In this document: positions 48,450 to 59,197 of the stretch, one piece after another
Position numbering within the stretch: position 1 is the stretch's first letter
Layout: every line of letters starts with the position of its first letter
Source: Helianthus annuus
Taxonomy: Eukaryota; Streptophyta; Magnoliopsida; Asterales; Asteraceae
DNA: 64,000 nt
Assembly: GCF_002127325.2 (NCBI RefSeq)
Contig: NC_035433.2
Span: 81,906,079-81,970,078, forward strand
Direction: 5' to 3'
Notes under the pieces: model-generated
What the model saw: only the letters and a program-made list of their open reading frames with translations
Told to the model about the DNA's origin: nothing
Databases searched by the model: none
Translations under genes and position numbers: made by a program

Positions 48450-50217
48450 AATACCCACATGTTAAATCCCGCTACATCTCTCATAATAATCGATTACCTC
48501 ACCCAAATCAACAAACTTTCCAGAGCAAATACCCTAATCTCACACTTAAACTCATCAGGAACCGTAAGTCAACCCTTTCTATACAGTTTACTCTTCACTT
48601 TCTTACTTAAAGATAGTCCCATTAATCACATTGAATCTTTATGGGCAGACATTTGTGGGTCTGTAAAAAGATTGAATTTTTCCTTTTCAGATTATGTGAT
48701 TCTTGTTTGTAAGTTTGGTGAACTTAGTGAAGTTAAAGATGTTTATAACAGGATTTTTATGGATGGTGGGAGTTGTTGTTTGGAGAGACAAAGCTATGTT
48801 GCTTTATCTGCAACTTTGTGTAGTTTAAATGAGGGATTTTTAGCGAAAAATGTTGTGAATGAGATGTATGATAAGGGTATGGTTGTTGATAGTTGAACAT
48901 ACTTTTCGATGTTTAAATGCTTTTGTCGAAATGGGGATTTTGATGAGGCGGATTTGGCGTTGCGGAAGCTTGTTAAAAACGGGTTTGTTGTTGATATTTG
49001 TGTGTACGGATCGTGGATCGACGGTCTTTGTAAATCCGGGAAGTATCGTGAAGCCGATAAGTTGTTTAGAAAGTTGTTAAAATGGGGTTCAGTGAAAAAG
49101 TTTGGAGAGGAAAAGAAAGTGTTGAAGGAGGGTCGACGAGCGATTTTTCAGTTAAACTGCGAGGGTGTTGTTCCGGAACTAATGGCGTATGAGTGTTATT
49201 TTCGTGCTTTGTGTAATGCGATGAAACTTGATGATGCGGAAGTTTTGTTGAAGAAGATGATGAGTGGTAGAGCTTTGCCGGAAACTTGTGTTTACGGGTC
49301 GTTTATTAAGGCGCTTTTTCGAAGCGGTAGGGATGAAGATGCTATGAAGTTTTTTAAAGTTCAAAGGAAAAAGGGGTTGGTTCGTGTTGATGAAATTGTT
49401 ACGTACGTAATCATGGGACTATGCGAAAACGGGAAAAGTGATGATGCTTTAAGGTTATTTGACGAGATTTTAACGGTTAACGGTTTTGTAAACGGTTCGA
49501 ATGTTTGTAATATCATATTAGACGGTTATTGGAAGCACAATGGTGTGTCGAAAGCGGAACTTTTCTTTGAGAGATAGCAATCGAATGAAGTGAGGCACGA
49601 GAAACTTGACGTAACGAGTTACACTATCACGTTTAACGGATATTGTAGCGGGAATGATGTTCGAAAAGCGGTAATGGTGTTTGAAGAAATGTTGAAGAGG
49701 AAAATGGCGGTCAATGGAGCGTTATACGAGCGACTTATAAGATTGTTATGTGATTGCGGTCGGGCAAATGAAGCGTTTCGGTACTTCAATGACATGATTG
49801 AAAATGGGCATTTGGTTTTCTGCAAGAGATGGCGAACGATCTTCCAATCGGTTTTTAGTATCGAAGGACATCGTGTTTTAATTGGATGTTGAGGCGTAAA
49901 ATATTGTTAACCATAATCAATAACCGAAACTGTAAATTAGCCGAAATTCTGGATCTGTGCTTAATAAAACCCTAACCGAACGCGTAAGTTAGTTTTTGTT
50001 TTCGAAAGATAGATATTTTTTTATTTCGGTGGTTTATTACTTTATTTTGGAATATGTATATACGTCTTCATTGGGTATGTTGTGACTTCAGGTGGTCGTA
50101 GAGACGATGACTGGACAACTTGCAATATGCGCCGCTGCACACAACCTAGATCATAGTTCTGTAAGTTACTAAGTCCTACAATTTGTGTACTGTTTATACC
50201 ATATACTAAAAAGATTA

Positions 50218-50535
50218 GGGGAGGGGGGTGGTTCACTAGTGATAGAATTTATCACTCACAAGCACCAATCAAGTTCCGCCATGTCATCGACCATTTTTCC
50301 ATCACTCACAACCTTTTTTAGTGGGGGTGGTCATCACTCATCACCACACCCAACAATTTCCCCCCAACCAACAAATACCCTCACAAATAAAACCATCACG
50401 GCGTGGAAAAAATAACGAAAATGGAATTGCGTTATATATTAACGCGTTATACAATGAGGTCGGGGTGGGAATTTTAAAGTTCCACGCGTTATTGTTTTTC
50501 CCCGTGATGATATTACGCAACCGCCCCGTGGGCTC
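50218..50535. mobile_element. MITE, family A, copy 2 (TTA target site)
   Basis: Absent from the sister locus (agattataggaagc near 62685), which fixes its limits. TTA flanks it at 50215-50217 and 50536-50538. It shares interior blocks with the element at 1239-1497. Non-coding. Confidence 0.8.
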
Positions 50536-50811
50536 TTATAGCAAGCTTTAAATAGGAACCAGGTAGAAAACACGCTTATGTTAAATAATAAATCAAACAA
50601 ACCGATAGTAAAACAAGCATAGAAACATCATAACGTGTATGCGTGAGAGATATACTAACTCCTGTTTGGCAGTTCCGAATACTTATTGTGCGTACAATTT
50701 GTTGTACCTTTTTATTATTATTGCTAATTTGTTTTTAACATTTTTTTTTACTTAAAAACAAGACCCTGATTTTGGCATATGTTTCAATTCTGCAATATCG
50801 TATGCATTAGC

Positions 50812-51082
50812 TATGCAGTTAATAACGGTGATATATCGGTCCCCTAGTAAAATATCGGTGAGAATATCGGTACCGATATTATCAACGATATTGACCGACA
50901 TAACCGATATATCACCGATATTTGACCCATATAACCGATATATCACTGAATTATTAGTGTTAAATTGCTATATATATAAATTCTGCATTATATTAAAATT
51001 ACCGATATCTCACCGAGATAATCTATATCTCAAATATCGGCCCTTGACCGATATCCGATATTTTACCGCATTAACTGCATAG
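50812..51082. mobile_element. MITE of degenerate ATCGGTGATAT words
   Basis: Ends are inverted: atgcagttaataacggtga on the left and ttaccgcattaactgcat on the right. The interior is an imperfect mixture of accgatatatcaccgat-like words in both orientations. A second copy is at 62938-63210. Confidence 0.75.
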
Positions 51083-51633
51083 TGTGCGTTAGTAGGTGGT
51101 TCAGCAGTCACCCTAGAATTTTAAAAATAGTAAAAGGTTTTTCTAATTGGTAATTTTGTAATTTTATAATATAATAGCTTGCTGCAAGCTGCTGTTTTAT
51201 ATACACACCAACTGTTGCACCACAATAAGCAGTCTTTTCGATTATTTGTGTATTTATAAATGTTAACTCTCCTTTATGCAGAAAGCAAATATTGTGTGAC
51301 ATAGAGCTTGTTGCTGCAGTACGCGACGAACCACGTATGGTCAAGGCATGTCTCGACCGTTAAATCGACTTCATATCTATGTTCAACACCATTCTTTAGT
51401 TTTAATGCACCATCATTTGAAGTTGATCCTTTGAAGTTGATCCTGAGCCTTATGGTGAAACAGGACTATTTTTTTTAGCTTACATGTTATAAACTTATAA
51501 TTCTTATTATATGGAAACATGTGAATCATATATGGACATGTATGCATACAAATTGTCAATTCCACCTCTTTTATCAATTATCATATCCTCTAACCATGTT
51601 ATCCCCCCACCTCAACAATATTGTCTTAAGTAG

Positions 51634-51840
51634 GGATGAGTAAGTTGGTATCGGCAAAAAATACTGGTCGAATTTCGATACTGATCCGGTACCTATACCG
51701 GTGTTTTTCAGGATCTGTACAGTATTTTACCGACCTTTTACTTTCAAAAACCGTATTGAACCGTATCGAGCACTTTCGGTACAGGCTACATGTACCCATC
51801 TTTGGCGAATTTCGGGATCAGTACCGATCTTATCCCTAAG
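51634..51840. mobile_element. Degenerate GGTACCG-type MITE
   Basis: Inverted ends tagggatgagtaagttggta and taccgatcttatcccta enclose degenerate cggtacc/ggtatcgg words, as in the 39-41 kb blocks. Confidence 0.65.
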
Positions 51841-52479
51841 GTTTGGTTTTGGAAATCTCAAGTACAAATATATATAGATTAGTAAAGTATATAAAAATAT
51901 GCAATATCAGTCACCAAAATACAATGTATTTAGTTAAACGAATACAATGTATTTAGTTAAACCGTGTAATAGAAAACTAAGCTGTTATATTGTTTGGTTT
52001 ATTTGTTACATAATAATTTGTTAGGTATGCATTGTTAACGTCTAACTAACATCATTTCCTTTAGTTTGGACGGAGTCGTTCCGGCTCCCTGAACAAGTTA
52101 CAGTTTTCCCGATATGGGGCAAAATCAGAGAACGGTATTCCAATGTTCGAGCCTCATTGGTCCTCCCCCACCCTACAAAAAAAAAAAAAAAAAAAACAAA
52201 CAAACAAAACAATGGTCCTCCCCCATCTCCGGAGAACGATGGTTTCCCCTTATCACCACCTCAGGTCCTCATCATCTTTCCGCGTCCACCTCATCCCTCG
52301 ATGACCCCGTTTCCCCTTTATTTCATGATCGCGTTAGTTTACTTTATATGTGTTAAATTTATTTCATGATGGTGATTTTGAGTTTTATAGGAGTTTTTTT
52401 TATTATATGTAAAATAAATTATAGGTTTTTGATAAAACCATGATTGATGAATAAATATATATTACTAGGTTATAACCCC

Positions 52480-52790
52480 GTGTATTACACGGGTTGAGTA
52501 AATAAAATTATATACTAAATAATAAAACATTATATCTTTAAAACTTTCTTTATTGCACGGGTTGAATAAATATAATTTTATATATATTAAATAATAAAAA
52601 GTTATATATATAAGAACCATATTGTACGGGTTGAATTAATGTAATTTTATATACCAAATTAAAAAAAAATATCTTTAAAACCACATGTATTACACGGGTT
52701 GAATAAATATAATATTGTTTACCAAATAATAAAATAATGCATCTTTAAAAAACCTCATTTATTACACGAGTTAAATAAATGTTATTTTAT
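52480..52790. repeat. ~70-bp tandem repeat containing the Helitron hairpin arm
   Basis: Five diverged units, each with (t)acacgggttgaataaat followed by an AT-rich stretch such as accaaataataaaa. The repeated acacggg is the arm of the H3 terminal hairpin. The flank right of H4 (56540) continues the same unit. Confidence 0.8.
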
Positions 52791-54425
52791 ATCTATATAT
52801 ATTCTAAAGTTTAGTTATATGTTCTATTTTAAAACCAAAATTTATGGTTGTTTTAAATGCACTAGCCTATAAAAATCCTATTAATTGCATTTAATTTACT
52901 TTACTTAATAATCTATATCTATAATATATTAAAAAGAAGAAGTGATGTACCAAATTGTAATTTTACTATTTTTACAAGTTGTGAAGCATTACGTACAAGG
53001 ATGTGTAAGCCATTTCATCCAAAATTTTAAGACACTAAAAGGGTAATTGGGGGATTTCAGACTCCTATATCGGCGATTGAATGCATCTGTTTCTAATCGA
53101 TTCAATTCCTTCAACCCTGCTTCAATTCATGCTCAATTAATACATATAGAGAGAGAATCAGGCATAGATCGCCAGAAAGAGAATGGGGGGAATGAGAACA
53201 GGCAAGCAGAGGAAGGGACTTTGATGGTTATTCAATTGAATGTCAGTAATTGTGAAACCCTTTATCATCCAAACGCACAAAAGACAAGACCAAAGCACAT
53301 CTTCATCATCATCTTCTACTTCCAAATTCCCAAATCTTCCATCTAGGGTTCCGATTGAGACTTACAGAGGTATGTTTTTGGATTTGATTATGTTCGGTAA
53401 TGATGATAATCGAATGAGACTAATCTATACCTGTGTTTTGAAGCTGTAATCGGTGTTTAAGTATACCGTATGGTGGATGTGAATCGCCCCTTCGTTCAAT
53501 TCTAACATCGTCTGCAACGAATGCTTTATGTATATTTGCTCTCTCCCCAACCAATGATATATTAAGCTGATTACGAATCCATTGTTTTTGCAGGGACATA
53601 GGGTTCTTCGGCTTACCATGTCCAATAAAGGGTTTTGTTTTCTTTTTTTGTTTACATCCACTTATTATTAGTCCATTAATATTGGTTTTCCATTTCGATT
53701 TATAAGAAATCAACGTTTATCTATGTTTTGCAGGTTGGTATACACGATTGTTCCAGTAAAGGTTTTGTTATTAGGAGGTGTTATCTGATCCGTTTTAGTT
53801 TCCTGAAATACCCACGTTAAAATGATTATGCCTTTTTATCTGGTTGAACCTAATACTTTCTTGATTTGAAATTCAAAACTACAAGAGGTTGTGATGATTG
53901 AACACTATTTGAATCGAAATTGGGTTAATACTTAAGTAGTAAGCTCATTTACACAGGCTAGCCAACTCGAGCTCTATAACTGAAGCTTGGGCGTGAGTAC
54001 TGATTCTTTTTTTTATGTGCAAAGATATATTAACTTTTTGTACTTCTTACGGTTCTGATTCTTTTTTTTTGTGTGCTTATAGTGTGTGTATAAGCCTTTG
54101 GAATGTCACCCAATGGTTCCGCAGTTACAACCTTACACTTTGGCGTGAGTACTGATTCTTCCTGATTAATAATTCTTTGTCCGGCCTTTTTATTACTTGA
54201 GCTTTAATGCGAGTTTCTTTTATGGGAAAAATCACTTTAGAAATCTACATCTCTCATATTCACATATGGCTAAGGTATGTAAGCTGGCACCTTAGTGATG
54301 CTTATATATCTTAAAAAGTTTTACCTACAAATCTTGAGTAATTATCGTATTTGTTGTTTTGCAAGGCAAGTTATTGGTTAGCAGATCAAGAGTGCCAAAT
54401 GATCTTTTCACGTTTATGTTTGTAG

Positions 54426-54740
54426 AAACCAGAAGACTTTTTGGCCAGAAAAGAGTGCTCGGATATACGTACGTGTTCAGGGCGCACAACTTAAAAAACA
54501 CATTGATGCAACTTTGGGTAGTGGATATTTGACGGAAGTTGTTTGCCTACCTCCTGGAGAAGATCTTAACGAATGGCTGGCAATTAATGGTAACGATCTT
54601 CAATGATTTATCATGTAAATTAGCATATGATTACTAATTTTTGTAATTACTGTTTTGTTCATATTTTGTTATCTGCAGTTGTTGATTTTTTTTAATCAAG
54701 TGAACATCCTTTATGGTACTCTTGCTGAGTTCCGCACACA
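54426..54740 (+). pseudogene. MOB1: Captured MOB1 (Mob kinase activator) fragment
   Basis: Exon-like block 54426-54589 begins after an acceptor (tttgtag). It encodes N-Q-K-T-F, then [15 protein letters not shown], then [14 protein letters not shown], the conserved N-terminal core of MOB1-type activators of NDR/LATS kinases. The next block from 54679 begins after ctgcag and encodes V-V-D-F-F. It then loses frame because one extra T precedes the expected N-Q-V-N-I-L-Y-G-T-L-A-E-F, which continues in the next frame. The zinc site and the C-terminal half are missing. It lies inside Helitron H4, so it is a dead captured fragment. Confidence 0.85.
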
Positions 54741-54789
54741 ATCGACATGGCCAACATGACAGCCAGAACAAAGTAACTTACTTGCTTAA

Positions 54790-56500
54790 AGACTCTTCAC
54801 CAGTAACTTGCTTAAATTAACCTATTCTGACCCGAACCTGTTTTGACCCGTTCTATTTTTTATTATCCTTTATTGAAATACAATTATATGTTTTAAAGCA
54901 TTAAGCATATAAATTGCCATGTATTCTCACACAAACTTTATAAATTTTGTGATATGTTTATAAAAAATGTTTTATTACATAATATTATATGTTACTAAGC
55001 ACTATTAGTTTGGATATTGTTTGTAAAATTTTTATTTTTGACTTTTTGCTATAGATGAGGTTCAAAGGATGGTATGTGGGTTTAACGATGGAAGAATTTG
55101 GAACTTGTGTTGGGCATTCATCATTTGGAAGCAGATGCCGTGATTTCTGATTACCAAGAATAAATGTAATGTGATGTATGCTATTGAAAAACTTTTGAAA
55201 ATTGAGGGCATGAAGATCTCTTTCTGGGCAGCTGTTTGCTATTAGCCATGATCAATAGTTAACCATTCCTAATGTTACAGGTATAGTTTATTAAAAAGGC
55301 GATTGAAGATATGGCTGCCAGAAGTTTGGGATACTTACTAGAATTGCTAATGCCAGAGGCATCCCAAGTTGAGCCCAACTTAAAAATCAAGTGAGTTTAC
55401 AATGGCAGTTTTCAAACGTGTTTAGTAACATGCCAAAACAAGTCATTTTGGTACGGGTCAAAATTGGCTGGGTAAGGTTGCCGTAAACAGTTTTTTGCAC
55501 AAGCTTAGCCTACAATTGATTTAGATGTCAAAATTGGTTCAAAAAGTGATATTTTATTATTTTGTTTTTGAACATCCAGGCATACACCATTGAGCAGACA
55601 GATTCGTAGATTTTTTTTAATTAATACTTTCTGCACAAGCTTAGCCTATGATCAAGCATTTGACTTTGACCTCATCAAGTATATAGAGATATGCATGACC
55701 TCACCCATAAAGTTGATGTTCATATCCAGTAGTTGAACTATTTTTATATGCATCAACTTTTTTATATTATATATGGTTATATACTGTCACTTTAAATGGA
55801 AATGTTATTGATTCAAATTATGCATGCTTACAAGTGTTGGTGATTTTAGTGTAATTAATTTATGAAAGGTGTGGTCCGTGTGGGCTACGTGCTTGAAGTG
55901 GGTTCAAAGGGGAAACGCACAGGGCCCAAGGGACAAAAGTTTATAGTAGGAAGCATGAACTAATAATCGCTAGAAATTATTCTCTTAGTATTAACCGGTG
56001 ATGTTAGTAGTGACTACGACAAATAGTAACTTTGCCTAGCAACTTTAACTACCGTGATTACCCGAATTGATACTGTTCGAACATGGGTACCAAGGTTTGG
56101 TTTTTAATGGTTTTAATCCATGTAAAACCGGTGTTGATTGGTATATCGAATGCATGTATACCGAAACGAACCATTATAAACGATATCTGGTTTTGTTATG
56201 GAGTGCCCAAAATTCTTTGAATGGACAAATGCATTGCTTGCTAAATGAAAATCCATGTAGAAGCTATGCTGCAATGTCACAACACTTGAGTCAATGGGTG
56301 CCTTTTGGGTTATTATATCTCAACAATTATTACGTGGTTTTACTTTGTTTGATATAAATAAGTTGTTAACATGTTACTTACAACCCTTCCCCATGTACTG
56401 TTTAACCTGTTATAGCGTGGTCTCAAAAGGCAAAATAAAGACAATAACTATTATGTTAGTTACAACCCTTCCCCCTGTCGTTTCAGAAAAAACCAATAAC
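54790..56500. other. Remainder of Helitron H4
   Basis: Contains acccgttctgacccgaac-type words (54825-54860) and intron-like AT-rich DNA. A 96-codon open frame at 56067-56357 has no domain recognised. No gene is called. Confidence 0.5.
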
Positions 56501-57002
56501 TATTATGCATGTCGTGCATCGCACGGGTATTCCCCCTAGTACCAAATAATAAAAAAGTTAGTAAATGTAATTTTGTATAGTGAAAATAAAAATATTTAAT
56601 ATATTAATACAAAGTTTGGTTTTCGTGATAAATAATTTGTTTTATTTAAAATGTTTTAAATTAACAATTTACAATTTCAGATAATATTTTATTAGAAAAA
56701 TAGAAGAATGGTATTCGAAATTTAAAGGAGGATAAAATTTAATATTAGCTCATTATTCATTTATTTATTTAATTAATATAAGATGAGTTAGGAAGTGAGG
56801 CGAGAAAATCATAAAATAAATATCTACAATAAACGACATGTGTCACACATTAATGTTTTATTATATAGTATAGTATAGATAAAAATTTCGATTGATATAA
56901 ATAGATTATTTTGTTGTAGCAAAATTTGTTAACGAAGTCTCAATAAATTTAACCCATTATTTAAAACTCCGTAAATATGTAAATGATAAATAATATTAGT
57001 TA

Positions 57003-57288
57003 GAGTAAATTACGATTCCCCTGTGGTTATATCACTTTTACCCTTTTAGCCCAATTTTGTTTTTTTTTTTTTTAAATCTGAGCCCCCAACGTCTTTTTTT
57101 TCTAACCCTTTTGGCCCCTAACACTAACCCCATCCATTAAATGTTAGGGGTCAAAAGGGTTAGAAAAAAGACGTTAGGGGCCAAAAAGATTAGAAAAAAA
57201 GACGTTGGGGGCTCAGATGTTAAAAATTCTTTTGAGGCTAAAAGAGTAAAAGTGATATAACCACAGGGGCCAAAGTCGTAATTTACTC
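57003..57288. mobile_element. Foldback MITE, Mutator-type (9-bp TSD)
   Basis: The two halves are nearly complementary along the full length: gagtaaattacgattcccct...  against ...aggggccaaagtcgtaatttactc. A perfect 9-bp duplication TATTAGTTA flanks it (56994-57002, 57289-57297). 286 bp, non-coding. The transcript would form a long hairpin. Confidence 0.9.
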
Positions 57289-57299
57289 TATTAGTTAAA

Positions 57300-58080
57300 T
57301 AAATAATATTATAAATGAGAAGGAGATAAATTAAATAATAATTATCTATAAGAAATTAAACTAAATACTATTTAGTAGGAGAATTATCTATAATTAATTA
57401 TAAAATATTAAACTAAAATAATACTTATCTATTAAACATGGCCTAATATGATGACACGTATCCCTAAAATGGTTTCTTTTATTATATAGTATAGATTTGT
57501 AAAGATGTTAATAATAATCCTCATGGATGTAATTAACAAATAATATTTGTTTCCTCAAAAACATAACTAAATAGAAAAAAAACCTCTTTTCAAACCATGG
57601 TCATTAATACTAAGATCATGTTATAACTAGTTCCTTTACACATGGCATGTTTAATTTCAACGTTTAATAAACTCATAAATGCGCCGTGTTAGTGTTAACA
57701 TGACATATTTAGCCATTTAGGACAAATATAAAGCATAAGTGGTTGCGGTTTAATTATGTTCGTTTGGTCATGCCAAGGTCGTAAACCACAAAGGAAGTGT
57801 CACTGTGATTTTTGTTTTTTGTTTTTACAAAACCAAAAAAAGACATAATATAAAAGATATACGTATATGTATACACATAATACTTCACTAAGGACATGGT
57901 GTGGTGATAAGATATCTATCTTCTATGGCTATATTTAAGAGGTGAGGATTTCAATTGATTGGAGCTAGAGTGTATTTGGTTTATTTAAAAAACATATTCA
58001 GTGGTTCATAGAGTCTCTTAAAGGTAAGTTTTGGAAAAAAAAATGTTGATTATAAAAGGCTACATCTTAACCAGTCAAAC
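57300..58080. other. Intergenic with a solo Helitron 5' end
   Basis: attatatagtatagatt at 57480-57497 is a minus-strand Helitron 5' terminus. No matching 3' end was found. The rest is AT-rich without genes. Confidence 0.5.
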
Positions 58081-58119
58081 CTCTTAATGACTCAATACAA
58101 GATTTTTTTTAACAGCAAA

Positions 58120-58215
58120 TTTCATTTTTCATTCCTTGTGAGACTTGAACACATTACCTCCCAAATTAGGTGCTATAAGAGGCATTCTCTCTCCCATTGG
58201 GCCACCAACCCCAAT
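58120..58215 (-). repeat. tRNA-like SINE fragment, minus
   Basis: The reverse complement reads ggttggtggcccaatgggag (A-box-like) and then tgtgttcaagtctcac (B-box-like), the internal RNA polymerase III promoter arrangement. It is not a foldable tRNA gene, so probably a SINE. Confidence 0.5.
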
Positions 58216-58691
58216 AATGACTCAATACAAGGTTATCCAACACCCCCTTAACCCATTTATCCTAAAAAAAACAAACAAGAATGATGAACTATATTACATT
58301 TAGCAATTTGGGTGAATAGTGATATCCTTTGACTTTTTTTTTGTTTTTTTTTCTTTTTATACTTTTATCTCTTACTTTCAGCATTAACATTTATAATCAC
58401 TTAATTTTCTAAAGACTTTATAATTGAGTTTTACGTGTTTATCTTCATGTACGTGTCGATATAAATTCAAATTGACTTACGTTTCAATGTAACTATACCC
58501 GGAAATGAGTTGGGTCAAATATAATATACTCTTATACTTATTACTATGTACATTTTCAGTTATTCTACGTTTTGACATACTTGACTTTTTCCTTTCTAGA
58601 CTTTATTATTTTTATTTTTTTACTTTTCTTTATGTTTAATGTTTTCGTTTGAGGTTCCTTTTCCATTAATGTTATATTTAAGATAATATTT

Positions 58692-58985
58692 ACGCCAATG
58701 AGCTTGTGGTGGAGTGGTAAGGGAGAGACTTGTGTTTCTATGAGACTCAAGTTCAATTCCTGCTTCTCCCCATTAGTTTTCAGCGGCACCTGTGATGATG
58801 GGAGACTAGGTGAGTAGGCGGCGATCGCTAGTTCGATCCTTGAACTGAATGAGTTTTACCTCACCGCACTGTCGTGCCTTTGGGCGAGTGTTCACGGGAT
58901 TCTGCTCTAGGTGAGGATTTTCCCCAGTTCGGAGACGGGTGTATCCGTAAGTATAGTGAACCAAAATAGATATCCTCCAACCAAT
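58692..58985 (+). repeat. tRNA-derived SINE
   Basis: The head has an A-box-like tgtggtggagtggtaaggg (58705 onward) and a B-box-like aagttcaattcct (58749-58761). A tRNA-unrelated body follows, ending near gtgaaccaaaatagatatcc. A second B-box-like agttcgatcct occurs at about 58831. Confidence 0.65.
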
Positions 58986-59054
58986 CTTTTAAGAGTTTAA
59001 GGACCCTAGATATGGACTTAAACCCTGCAACGAATCATTAAAACCACACTAATA

Positions 59055-59197
59055 TTACGGGCCATCTGAACAATACGAAAAGCCCAATAAAAAAGCCCAT
59101 CAAGAATCTTTAAGGACCCTAGGGTTTCTGTATATGAACTCACTCGTTCATTCTTCACTGCCTCTCTACCCCCGCAGCAGCTCTTTCAGGATTACCG
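59055..59197 (+). promoter_or_regulatory. RPL5 core promoter and leader
   Basis: gggcca (59059) and two agccca site II-type motifs (59081, 59094) are followed by a telo-box in reverse (ctagggttt, about 59119-59127). The pyrimidine-rich leader (ctcactcgttcattcttcac) then runs to the ATG. This combination is typical of plant ribosomal protein genes. Confidence 0.75.

Larger units (their letters stand above)
41791..49892 (+). pseudogene. PPR gene copy 1, disrupted by an LTR retrotransposon
   Basis: This is the sister of the intact PPR gene at 60818-62437. The first part (41791-41972) encodes the same N-terminus ([19 protein letters not shown]). The reading frame resumes at 48455 after a retrotransposon inserted in the codons for N-T-H. 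Two further lesions are single-base changes relative to the intact copy: TGA at 48894-48896 where the sister has TGG, and TAG at 49575-49577 where the sister has TGG. The rest of the frame to 49892 is conserved, so loss is recent. The 3' flank to about 51340 is also shared with the sister copy. Confidence 0.93.
49893..51350. other. 3' flank shared by the two PPR copies
   Basis: Homologous to 62438-63655. Differences include a 318-bp MITE present only here, a ~68-bp segment (about 50057-50125) absent from the other copy, and a tandem duplication present only in the other copy. Includes the ATGCAGTTAA-ended MITE at 50812-51082. Confidence 0.85.
52918..56539 (+). mobile_element. Helitron H4 with captured MOB1 fragment
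   Basis: Starts TCTATAATATATTAAAAAG after A and ends with the cgtgc-atc-gcacg hairpin, ggtattccccctag (CTAG 56536-56539), before T. The flanks tata/taccaaat rejoin into the tandem unit of H3, confirming both boundaries. It is 3.6 kb without Rep/helicase. The region 53040-54420 resembles 5' untranslated and intron sequence of a captured gene. Confidence 0.82.
52465..56879 (-). mobile_element. Helitron H3 (minus), interrupted by Helitron H4
   Basis: Minus-strand 5' end TCTATACTATACTATATAATAA at 56879 (after A) and 3' end CTAG at 52465 (before T), with hairpin cccgtgta/tacacggg inside. Without H4 it is about 0.8 kb. It is non-coding and largely made of a subterminal tandem repeat. Confidence 0.75.

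Noticed and set aside
58692..58770. Possible tRNA gene
   Set aside because: A- and B-box-like sequences are present but the region does not form acceptor and anticodon stems, and continues into a SINE body.
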